Source of the DNA: JAVZLQ01 sp049972525
GTDB taxonomy: Archaea > Thermoproteota > Bathyarchaeia > Bathyarchaeales > Bathycorpusculaceae
Length of the DNA stretch: 45,597 nucleotides
Direction of reading: 5' to 3'
Assembly: GCA_049972525.1 (NCBI GenBank)
Contig: JBMFKI010000013.1
Span: 1-45,597, forward strand
Shown: positions 31,900-39,467 of the stretch, piece after piece
Layout of the letters: each line of letters begins with the position of its first letter
Position numbering within the stretch: position 1 is the stretch's first letter
Made by a program: the position numbers and the translations under genes
Notes under the pieces: model-generated
Database searches by the model: none
Told to the model about the DNA's origin: nothing
What the model saw: the letters and a program-made list of their open reading frames with translations, nothing else

Positions 31900-31963
31900 A
31901 CGTTTGGTCTGATTTAGCAAAACATATAACGGGTGAAGTGGAAATGTACTGTGGGAGTAAATT

Positions 31964-32578
31964 ATGGAGCAGAACAAATTTTACGTTTTGCCAAAGCTAC
32001 CCTACAACTACGGAGACCTAACGCCACACATCTCTGAAGAACAGTTGCGAATACATTACAGTAAACATCACCAAGCGTATGTTAACGGCGCTAATTCCAT
32101 ACTGCAAAAACTTGAAAACGCGAGAAAGGAAAACATAGATTTAGACATGAAGTCAACACTGAAGGAATTATCCTTTAACATAGGCGGTCACATGCTTCAC
32201 TCGCTTTTTTGGGAGAATTTGGCGCCAACTGGAAAAGGCGGCGGAAAACCTGGCGGCGCTTTAGGCGATGCTATCGAAAAGGAGTTTAAGGGCTTTGACA
32301 GGTTTAGAAAGGAGTTCACTCAAGCTGCTGTTAGTGTTGAGGGCTCTGGGTGGGCTACGCTTGCTTTCTGCAAGCAGACAAACAGACCATTAATTATGCA
32401 GATAGAGAAGCACAACATGAATGTTTATCCGACGTTCAGAATTCTGATGGTCTTAGATGTTTTTGAGCACGCATACTACATTGACTATAAGAATGATAGG
32501 GCGAAGTTCGTTGAGGCTTTCTGGAATATCGTAAACTGGGATACGGTAGGCAAGAGACTTCAAGAAACGCTACGCTAG
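31964..32578 (+). CDS. sod: Superoxide dismutase, Fe/Mn family
   Basis: The 204-residue protein contains the four metal ligands: His in LRIHYSKHHQAYVNG, His in FNIGGHMLHSLFWENL, and Asp and His in LMVLDVFEHAYYIDYKND. The conserved VEGSGWATLAF is also present. It dismutates superoxide to oxygen and peroxide. Fe or Mn specificity cannot be decided. It follows the ferritin-like gene by 64 bases in the same direction, with GGGAG before ATG 31964. Together with rubredoxin, peroxiredoxin and OsmC it forms the oxygen-defence block. Confidence 0.96.
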   Translation: MEQNKFYVLPKLPYNYGDLTPHISEEQLRIHYSKHHQAYVNGANSILQKLENARKENIDLDMKSTLKELSFNIGGHMLHSLFWENLAPTGKGGGKPGGALGDAIEKEFKGFDRFRKEFTQAAVSVEGSGWATLAFCKQTNRPLIMQIEKHNMNVYPTFRILMVLDVFEHAYYIDYKNDRAKFVEAFWNIVNWDTVGKRLQETLR

Positions 32579-32669
32579 CAAATTCAAAAGCTTAACGCGC
32601 ATACCCTAATTCCCAATCCTGTTTTCCTACAGAAGAAAAGGAAGAGGAGAGTAGGCTAAATTCACTGTT

Positions 32670-33002
32670 TTATGGTGGAGTTATTTTTATAGCTTGAGCT
32701 GGACACTGCGTTTCACATGCAAGGCATTGAATGCAATCCTTTTCGCGTACTGGATCGGACTTCTTTTCTGATGTTGGATGGCCAGGAGCATCAGCCCAGT
32801 CGAAGACGCTTACTGGGCAAACTTCTATGCATACGCCATCTCCTGTGCATATATCCCAGTCAACAGCCACGTTTGTCCCGTGTATGCCAAGCTTTGCTGG
32901 TGGTTCAACTGGTCCCCAAACGTTGTGTCCTTGATGCTGGTTTACAATTTTCCGCTTTTTTTGAAAATCTGGATCTATTGGCAATCCTGTACACCTAACC
33001 AT
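32670..33002 (-). CDS. Zinc-containing type ferredoxin (7Fe-like)
   Basis: The 110-residue protein has an N-terminal extension KRKIVNQHQGHNVWGPVEPP with His residues like those that bind zinc in Sulfolobus/Thermoplasma ferredoxins. The first cluster motif is CTGDGVCIEVCP, where an Asp replaces one Cys, so a [3Fe-4S] or labile [4Fe-4S] cluster is expected. The second is CIQCLACETQCP, a complete [4Fe-4S] site. It is a low-potential electron carrier in the cytoplasm. The start ATG is at 33002. The partner enzymes are probably oxidoreductases elsewhere in the genome. Confidence 0.93.
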   Translation of the reverse strand: MVRCTGLPIDPDFQKKRKIVNQHQGHNVWGPVEPPAKLGIHGTNVAVDWDICTGDGVCIEVCPVSVFDWADAPGHPTSEKKSDPVREKDCIQCLACETQCPAQAIKITPP

Positions 33003-33129
33003 AGTTTTCTGTGCTTTGAATATTAGTTTTTCTAATTTTCGCTAAATTCAACTTCACAGTTCTCGAATGGGGATCCAGAGGAGCAAGCTAGGGCTTTCAG
33101 TACAAATGGTGGATTGGCATGGTATGTCC

Positions 33130-33279
33130 TTACTGTGTCACTTTTATCTCAATTTGCTTCCAATCTTTCTTTACTCCTTTTAGGGACATAACTGCGCCAA
33201 CAATTGTTCCGCTTAAAATTTTCGTGGCAAACTCGTTGAGGGCTATTTCCTCACCGTCAACCAAGAGTTTCAAATCCAA
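33130..33279 (-). CDS. Small protein (49 aa), probably conserved
   Basis: A short gene on the minus strand starts at TTG 33279 and reads LDLKLLVDGEEIALNEFATK, ILSGTIVGAVMSLKGVKKDW, KQIEIKVTQ. GAGGTGA lies upstream at a good distance (33286-33292). The balanced sequence, a beta-strand/helix/strand-like order ending DWKQIEIKV, indicates a real folded protein. I recall similar proteins of about 50 residues as hypothetical proteins in related archaea, but no function is known. It stands alone between the ferredoxin and the universal stress protein gene. Confidence 0.65.
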   Translation of the reverse strand: MDLKLLVDGEEIALNEFATKILSGTIVGAVMSLKGVKKDWKQIEIKVTQ

Positions 33280-33401
33280 AACGCTTCACCTCTGAAGAAT
33301 AATGTAGATGGTTTAGTGTCTTAAAACTTTGTGAATCTCAACTTGTAAAGAGATGCAGTTTTATAAGGTTGTTAGGCATATACTCTAGCAGGTTGAAGGA
33401 T

Positions 33402-34259
33402 ATGGCTGACAAGCCATTTTTGAAGAGAATTTTGGTTCCGATAGATGGTTCATCGTCAAGCCTTATGGCTGAGAAAATCGCTGCGCTAATTGCCAAAAGA
33501 ACCCAAGCAGAAGTGAATGCGTTGCACATAATGCAGGAACTGCGGTTGGCTTATAGGCTTCCAAGCAGCGTGCAGGATGAATTGTTAGGCATGATTGAGC
33601 AACGTGCAAAGCAGGTGATAGAAAGTGCAAAGGCGCTTTTTTCGGAAGAGAACGTGAAGGTGGAAGCGGAAACAATGGGAAGTAGCGATCCAGCGGAGAG
33701 CATCCTTGAGTTTTCTAAAGATTTTGATTTGATCGTTATGGGTTCGCGTGGCGAAAACGAGAAAGACCCTTACGCGCTTGGAAGTATAACAAAAAAGGTT
33801 GTTAGACACTCTAAATGTCCAACTTTAATCGTTAAAAAGGTTAGCCAATTATCCAATTTCCTCGTGTGCTTGGACGGTTCTGAAAATTCAATTAAAGCCT
33901 TGAATTATGGTGTTAACCTCGCCGAAAAGCTTGATTCACGAGTCACGTTGCTTAACGTTCAGGAGCGGAGGCTTTATGACTCTTCGCCAAAGGCAGCTGA
34001 GGAAATGGGCGAAAAAATCATTTCCAGAGCCATTGATTCCATAGGTGTAAGCGGCAAAAACGTGAAAATTGATAGAAAGTTGAATTTTGGTGTTCCATCG
34101 GATGTTATAGCAGACGTCGCAGAGAAAGAAAACTATGACCTAATTATTCTTGGTAGTAGGGGGTTGGGGACCGTTCAGCGCTTCTTACTCGGAAGTGTAA
34201 GCGACGATGTAACTCATAAAGCAAAATGTTCAGTCCTCATAGTTCCAGCAAGCTCATAA
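33402..34259 (+). CDS. Tandem-domain universal stress protein (UspA family)
   Basis: The 285-residue protein contains two UspA domains. Each ends in the nucleotide-binding pattern: GSRGENEKDPYALGSITKKV in the first and GSRGLGTVQRFLLGSVSDDV in the second. Each starts with a hydrophobic strand and Asp (RILVPIDGSSSS, FLVCLDGSENS). ATP binding is therefore likely in both halves. ATG 33402 (MADKPFLKRI) is chosen; the frame is open 11 codons further upstream. A TATA-like TTTTATAA at 33359-33366 precedes it. The role is stress adaptation of unknown mechanism. Confidence 0.92.
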   Translation: MADKPFLKRILVPIDGSSSSLMAEKIAALIAKRTQAEVNALHIMQELRLAYRLPSSVQDELLGMIEQRAKQVIESAKALFSEENVKVEAETMGSSDPAESILEFSKDFDLIVMGSRGENEKDPYALGSITKKVVRHSKCPTLIVKKVSQLSNFLVCLDGSENSIKALNYGVNLAEKLDSRVTLLNVQERRLYDSSPKAAEEMGEKIISRAIDSIGVSGKNVKIDRKLNFGVPSDVIADVAEKENYDLIILGSRGLGTVQRFLLGSVSDDVTHKAKCSVLIVPASS

Positions 34260-34273
34260 TGTGAAAATTGCTT

Positions 34274-34867
34274 TCAAACACGCGTTTTCCTCATTCTGAT
34301 TTGTTGAATAAAATAAGATAAGACTATTATGAAGGCTGCTATGGCGGAAACACCTGAAACCGTGATTATTACGATGTTGTCTGTTTCTAGAATGAAGGCA
34401 GTGGATATTACGGCTAGAAAAACTCCTATGTAAAGGCTTGCATTAATTCGTAGGAAATGGCTAAATTCATTCTGAACTGCTTTCACATATTTGCTGATCA
34501 AAATTAACATTGAGACAATAATTAGGAATGTTATTAAGAAAGTGTATGTGATATCTGCCCAATAAGCATACTCACTAAGTGTAAGTAAAATTCCCACCTC
34601 ATCTCCTATTAGGCCACCTCCAGCGCCGAAGAGAATTGCTGCCAAGCGGTCTACTCTTTCACCTTGATAGTTGATTCCAAGCCATCCGCCTATGGCGAGG
34701 AGCGCGATGCCATACCAAAAGTGGTGAATGTGATAATCCCCGCTTTTAAGCACTATATCTGGGTTAAGCGTTGCAAAAGTTCTCGCTATTAGAAAGGAGA
34801 TTATAAAGGAGGTTAAGGCTATTATTGAAAGGTTTGGTTTTTCCTTAATCTGCCCCTTCATGGTCAT
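34274..34867 (-). CDS. Integral membrane protein with HIHHFWYG motif
   Basis: The 197-residue protein has about five or six membrane helices. After the first comes SGDYHIHHFWYGIALLAIGG, a cluster of three His and a Tyr at the membrane edge. GAGGGLIGDEVGILL with an acidic pair occurs between later helices. The His cluster and acidic pair look like a metal site or catalytic centre inside the membrane. I cannot name the family. It is convergent with the universal stress gene and lies downstream of the HtrA protease on the same strand. Confidence 0.65.
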   Translation of the reverse strand: MTMKGQIKEKPNLSIIALTSFIISFLIARTFATLNPDIVLKSGDYHIHHFWYGIALLAIGGWLGINYQGERVDRLAAILFGAGGGLIGDEVGILLTLSEYAYWADITYTFLITFLIIVSMLILISKYVKAVQNEFSHFLRINASLYIGVFLAVISTAFILETDNIVIITVSGVSAIAAFIIVLSYFIQQIRMRKTRV

Positions 34868-34908
34868 ATGCGTATTCCAAACTCAAGTTTTGTCTATAAA
34901 TTTGCTTA

Positions 34909-35844
34909 TTAAGGTATTTTACTCAGCGTGACTTCAAATTTGTGTTCGCGTCCTCTGCGGAAAACGGCAATTTCAACGGTGTCTCCAATCTTTCTGCTGT
35001 GAATTTCATGGAGTAAATCTTCTATCTTGTAGATGTCTTTTCCGTTCATCCTCAAAATTATGTCTCCAGCGGCAATTCCAGCATTTTCAGCTGGGCTATC
35101 TTCAGCCACACGTGTTACAAGAACACCATAATCGATTGGCAGATCATAGTAACGTGCAAGTTCACCCGTAATGCTTAAGCCGACTATGCCAAGCCATGGT
35201 CTGGCAGAAATGCCATTCGTGATTATCTCGTTTGTGCACTTTTTAGCTAGGTTTATTGGAATTGCGAATCCTATTCCTTGCGCAAATGGGATAATTGCAG
35301 TATTTATTGCAACAACCTTTCCTTCAAGATCAACGAGTGGTCCGCCACTGTTTCCAGGATTTATTGAAGCATCTGTTTGAACGAGGTTTTCTAGGAGACC
35401 CCCACGCGACTCTATTGTCCGATTAACGGCGCTGATGACGCCCGATGTTACTGTTGGTCCGCCAGCTAAGCCAAACGGGTTTCCGATGGCATACACTCGC
35501 TGTCCAACACGCAATTTATCCGAGTCTCCTAATTCGGCGGCTGGCAAGTCCTTTGCATTGACTTTCACAACTGCCGTATCGTGGACGGCGCATGAACCTA
35601 CAAGCTTGCCTTCCAAAATTTCGCCGTTCCAAAGTGTCACATCGATCTTTTGAGCCCCTCCAACTACGTGGTTATTGGTTAAAATATAGCCTTTAGAGTC
35701 TATTATTGTTCCTGAACCCATCCCCTCAACTGGAACTGCCTGGTAAAACATGTGATGGATTATTCTGATTGTGCTTATGTTTACGACACTTTTGCTTACC
35801 TTCTCTAGGATATCAAGAACCCTTTTCTCATCGAAAGAGGACAA
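34909..35844 (-). CDS. HtrA/DegP-like serine protease with PDZ domain
   Basis: The 311-residue protein has a trypsin-fold domain with the catalytic triad His in ILTNNHVVGGAQ, Asp in CAVHDTAVVKVN and Ser in TDASINPGNSGGPLVDL. A PDZ domain follows in the C-terminal 90 residues (DSPAENAGIAAGDIILRMNG). There is no signal peptide or anchor, so it should act in the cytoplasm, unlike bacterial DegP. It begins at TTG 35844. It degrades or holds misfolded proteins. It is divergent from the hydrogenase genes. Confidence 0.93.
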   Translation of the reverse strand: MSSFDEKRVLDILEKVSKSVVNISTIRIIHHMFYQAVPVEGMGSGTIIDSKGYILTNNHVVGGAQKIDVTLWNGEILEGKLVGSCAVHDTAVVKVNAKDLPAAELGDSDKLRVGQRVYAIGNPFGLAGGPTVTSGVISAVNRTIESRGGLLENLVQTDASINPGNSGGPLVDLEGKVVAINTAIIPFAQGIGFAIPINLAKKCTNEIITNGISARPWLGIVGLSITGELARYYDLPIDYGVLVTRVAEDSPAENAGIAAGDIILRMNGKDIYKIEDLLHEIHSRKIGDTVEIAVFRRGREHKFEVTLSKIP

Positions 35845-35948
35845 ACTTTCGCCACTAAACCGTTTAGGCTTTTTTTAACTTAAACTTAACTATAAACATA
35901 AGCTAAAATAACAAAACACGACACTTTAAAGTTGGGCGTGCTAAATCA

Positions 35949-36812
35949 ATGAAGGTAAGCGTAGTTTCTTTGACTTGCTGTGCTGGATGCATATCTTCGC
36001 TGTTAAATGCTGGTGACGCCTTGCTTGAGATTCTTTCAGGAGATTTTGAGATAGTTTATTCTCCAACATTTGTGGATTTTAAGGAAATTCCAGAGGTTGA
36101 TTTGGCAATAGTTGAGGGAGGCGTTAGAACACAAGCGGATGAAAACCTACTAAGGGAAGTTCGCGCCAAGTCAAGAGTTCTTGTTGCACTTGGAATATGC
36201 GCCACTCATGGTGGAATAACAACTCTAGGCAACCTAATGTCCGTTAAAAAGCTTCTTGAAAGAGAATACACGCTTATTGACACTGGTAGGCTTCCAGAAC
36301 TTAAGGATTTAATGTATCCAATATGCAACTTTGTGGATGTTGACTATTACATTCCTGGATGCCCGCCCATGCCATTCCTAATAGTTCACAGCCTAAAAAG
36401 TATTGTGAGCGGAAAAACGCCGATGCGCCACCAAAGTGTTGTCTGCACAGAATGTCACAGAAAAATTGTTCCAGCGAAACTTGACCGCCTTTATGGCATA
36501 TATGAAAAAGAAGTAGACCCAGAACTCTGCCTAGTAAGCCAAGGCTTCATATGTTTAGGGTCACTGACCCGCGAAGGATGCGGAGCACCATGCCCAAGGG
36601 CTGGCTTCACATGCTTTGGCTGTAGAGGACCAGCAGACTCACTCTTGTACAGGTCGCGAGACATTTACGCCCTACTTGTTAAGGTCATATCTAAAAGGAC
36701 GGGCATCACGGAAGAGAAAGTTAAAAAAGAGTTGTACCGTAACCCATTCGTCTTCCACACTTTCATTTTCTCCAAGTTTGAGCGTTTCAAAGCTAGGGAG
36801 AGAATAATTTGA
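35949..36812 (+). CDS. [NiFe] hydrogenase small subunit (group 3, Mvh-like)
   Basis: The 287-residue protein starts VSVVSLTCCAGCISSLLNAG, the first two ligands of the proximal [4Fe-4S] cluster. The rest are in LGICATHGGI and YIPGCPPMPFLIV. Further cysteines in VVCTECHRK, DPELCLVSQGFICLGS and GCGAPCPRAGFTCFGC would hold two more clusters. The lack of a twin-arginine signal indicates a cytoplasmic enzyme. Layout resembles F420-non-reducing (methyl-viologen-reducing) or sulfhydrogenase small subunits. It overlaps the large-subunit gene by four bases. A promoter for it lies in the 104-base gap to the divergent htrA gene. Confidence 0.92.
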   Translation: MKVSVVSLTCCAGCISSLLNAGDALLEILSGDFEIVYSPTFVDFKEIPEVDLAIVEGGVRTQADENLLREVRAKSRVLVALGICATHGGITTLGNLMSVKKLLEREYTLIDTGRLPELKDLMYPICNFVDVDYYIPGCPPMPFLIVHSLKSIVSGKTPMRHQSVVCTECHRKIVPAKLDRLYGIYEKEVDPELCLVSQGFICLGSLTREGCGAPCPRAGFTCFGCRGPADSLLYRSRDIYALLVKVISKRTGITEEKVKKELYRNPFVFHTFIFSKFERFKARERII

Positions 36813-38227
36813 ACTATAAGAAAGAGATAACAATTTCGCCAACGACCAGAATTGAGGGACATGGAAAAGTAACGATAATTCTTAACGAGTTTGGAAATGT
36901 TGAAGATGCATATTTTTACGCTACTGAAATTCGCGGATTTGACTACTTCTTAAAGGGAATGGAAGCTGAAAGGCTTCCTTTCATAATATCCAGAATCTGC
37001 GGGGTCTGCTCAACAGCACACGTGTTAGCTTCTGCAAAGGCCATCGAAAACGCTTATGAAGTGGAAATTACCGAAACAGCAAAGAAGCTAAGAGAACTCT
37101 TACTCATGGGGCAAACTATAAGCAACCAATCACTAGTCTTCTTTTTCCTCACACTTCCAGATTTCTGGTTTTCTCCAGAAGAAGACCCTTCAAAAAGGAA
37201 CATTTTCCAAATTATGCGAGAAAAACCAGAAATAGGAAGAAAAGCCGTAGCCTTAAGAAATTTCGCAACACAAATCCTCGATATCGTTGGAAAACGTGAA
37301 GTCCATGTAGTTTCTGTGATACCTGGAGGCTTAATTAATCCGCTGAGAGAAAAAGAACGCGGAATGCTGCTTAAAACATCTGAAAACGCATGTGCAATCA
37401 CTAGAGAGGCAATTGAGCTTGGGAAGGAACTTTTCGAGAAAAACTGGCTTGAATTCAAAAAGGCTGGAGATTACAAGACAAACTACATGGCTCTGACAAA
37501 TGACGGCGCAATGGAATTTTATGAAGGAAAAATTAAGGTGATAAACCAAGAAGGCGAAACCCTATCGGAATTTGATGCACAACAATATATGGAGAACATT
37601 GAAGAGAAACGCTACGAATGGACATACGCAAAATTCGCCTATCTAAAAGCATTAGGATGGTCAAATGGTATAGTTCAAGTTGGACCAACACCAAGGATAA
37701 ACGTGAACAAAAGTGCAGCAACCGAGCTTGCCAACGAAGAATTAAAAGAATTTAAACAGAAGTTTGGTAATCCAGTACATGCAACATTATTATTTGATTA
37801 TGCAAGACTAATAGACCTTATGTACGCTTGCGAAAGGGCAAGGGAAATTTTAGAAGATGAAAGCTTAACCAAGGAAGATGTTAGAGTCAATGTTAAGCCT
37901 AAAAGTGGCATAGGAATAGGAGTGGTTGAAGCTCCAAGAGGAACACTAGCCCACGAGTATACGCTGACAAAGTATGGACGGCTTAAAAACATGAGACTGC
38001 TGATTCCAACGCAGATAAATAATGCAGCAATAAACCTTAACGCCAAGGATGCAGCTGCCGAGTTCATACATCAAGGCGAAATTAAACCTGGACTTTTAAA
38101 CAGAATAGAGATGGTGATAAGGGCTTATGACCCATGCATAAAATGTGCAACAAGAAGTGTTGGAGAAGACATACGCGTAGAAGTAAGAAGTTTTGATGGA
38201 AAACTGTTCAAAACGCTTTCAAGTTAA
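36809..38227 (+). CDS. [NiFe] hydrogenase large (catalytic) subunit
   Basis: The 472-residue protein has the nickel-binding motifs: L1 ISRICGVCSTAH near residue 65 and L2 RAYDPCIKCATRSVGED near residue 445, giving the four Cys ligands. The N-terminal TRIEGHGKVTI is also typical. The residue after the second L2 pair is Arg where group 3 enzymes usually have His. The 23 residues that follow may be a tail removed during maturation, as after Arg in E. coli HycE. It starts with TTG 36809, overlapping the small-subunit stop, with GGGAG upstream. It oxidises or makes H2. Confidence 0.93.
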   Translation: MNYKKEITISPTTRIEGHGKVTIILNEFGNVEDAYFYATEIRGFDYFLKGMEAERLPFIISRICGVCSTAHVLASAKAIENAYEVEITETAKKLRELLLMGQTISNQSLVFFFLTLPDFWFSPEEDPSKRNIFQIMREKPEIGRKAVALRNFATQILDIVGKREVHVVSVIPGGLINPLREKERGMLLKTSENACAITREAIELGKELFEKNWLEFKKAGDYKTNYMALTNDGAMEFYEGKIKVINQEGETLSEFDAQQYMENIEEKRYEWTYAKFAYLKALGWSNGIVQVGPTPRINVNKSAATELANEELKEFKQKFGNPVHATLLFDYARLIDLMYACERAREILEDESLTKEDVRVNVKPKSGIGIGVVEAPRGTLAHEYTLTKYGRLKNMRLLIPTQINNAAINLNAKDAAAEFIHQGEIKPGLLNRIEMVIRAYDPCIKCATRSVGEDIRVEVRSFDGKLFKTLSS

Positions 38228-38410
38228 AATTTTTATGGCTTGCCCAGGGCAGTTAAATTGGCATGTCCTGCATAAAATGCAGTTTTCCTCATTCACCACC
38301 TTGGGCTTTTCAGACTTCTTATCTTGGAAAACTGAAGCTGGACATATTTCAACGCAGATTTTGTTAAAGTTTCCAGAACACTTGCTGTAGTCTATTAATA
38401 TTTTAACCAT
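38219..38410 (-). CDS. Small ferredoxin with one atypical cluster site
   Basis: The 63-residue protein has one complete [4Fe-4S] motif, CILCRTCQFNCP. The first site reads CSGNFNKICVEICP, in which only three of the usual four Cys remain with a C-x7-C spacing, so a [3Fe-4S] cluster or none is likely there. The gene is convergent with the hydrogenase large subunit and overlaps its end by nine bases. It may be an electron partner of the hydrogenase, which is inference from position. Confidence 0.87.
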   Translation of the reverse strand: MVKILIDYSKCSGNFNKICVEICPASVFQDKKSEKPKVVNEENCILCRTCQFNCPGQAIKILT

Positions 38411-38474
38411 GCTCAGTCCATTTGAAGAAGGAAACTGAACGCTATAAACCTTTCTTGTCCTTTTTCTAAATGAT

Positions 38475-39404
38475 TTATAAGTTTAAAATTAGAAGCCACA
38501 AGTTTAGATAAAGAGCAGCCATCACTGATGAAATCAAAATCAGCGAAGCAATAGTCTCTTTATAAAAGTTGTAGCGTTCGCTTAAAACAATCATTGAAAC
38601 TGCAACTGGCACACTATGCATTATCACTAAAGTTGCAATTGACATCTTTGGCAAATTAAAGAAGATGGCAATTCCAAGGGCAATTGATGGTAAGAATGCT
38701 ATTCGTAGCAAACTCAGCTTGAAGGCATCGGCAAGATTTGTGTATTGTCTTCCGTATAGAAAGACGCCCAGCATAAAAATTGCGGCGGTTGCCGTTGTGC
38801 TTCCCAACATGCGCAGTGGAATAGAAAAGTAGTCTGGAATTCCCACATCAGCTAGGGATACGAAGAAGCCAAGCAAAATTGATAATATAAGCGGATTCTT
38901 TGAAAGCTTTTTTGCAACAGTCGCTAATCCCTTTCTTAGAGACGTTTCCTCAAGCTTATACAATTCCAAAATTATAATCGACGTGGAAACACTTATAATG
39001 GAAACAGATGAGGCTGCTAAAGCGGCAAGAGGTTCTCCCCCGTTTGGAAACGCGAACATAACGAACGGTATGCCGAAAAATGCAAGACTTCCAAAAACTG
39101 TGCTTAAAATGAGAAGATAAAGGGTGCCTTTCGAAAAGCGAATAACATAATATAGGATAAGGTATATGGCGACTACTATGAGTATTGGTGTTACACCAGC
39201 AACAACGAACCGAACGTTTTCTTCGTTAAAGGTTGTATCGGCTAAGTTAATAAAGAAGAGGGCTGGCAAGGCAAAGTAATAGATATAAGCGCTTAATATG
39301 CGTTCATCTCCAGATTTTAAGATTCCAAGTTTTCTTGAAAGAAAACCTAAACCCATTAAAAGAAAAATCGGTATTACTGTGCGTAGGGCAACATCAAACT
39401 CCAT
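38475..39404 (-). CDS. AEC (auxin efflux carrier) family transporter
   Basis: The 309-residue membrane protein has about ten helices in two five-helix halves, starting IPIFLLMGLGFLSRKLGILK and including FALPALFFINLADTTF and GSLAFFGIPFVMFAFPNGGE. These features are typical of AEC carriers, which move small organic acids such as malate or malonate. No substrate can be read from the sequence. It is the last leftward gene before the ferredoxin; the P-type ATPase is upstream on the same strand. Confidence 0.85.
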   Translation of the reverse strand: MEFDVALRTVIPIFLLMGLGFLSRKLGILKSGDERILSAYIYYFALPALFFINLADTTFNEENVRFVVAGVTPILIVVAIYLILYYVIRFSKGTLYLLILSTVFGSLAFFGIPFVMFAFPNGGEPLAALAASSVSIISVSTSIIILELYKLEETSLRKGLATVAKKLSKNPLILSILLGFFVSLADVGIPDYFSIPLRMLGSTTATAAIFMLGVFLYGRQYTNLADAFKLSLLRIAFLPSIALGIAIFFNLPKMSIATLVIMHSVPVAVSMIVLSERYNFYKETIASLILISSVMAALYLNLWLLILNL

Positions 39405-39467
39405 TTTATCCCACGAAGAGTTTCCTAGAAAGCTTTTAACTTTTTTCCAGCAGTGGCACTTTTAAAT

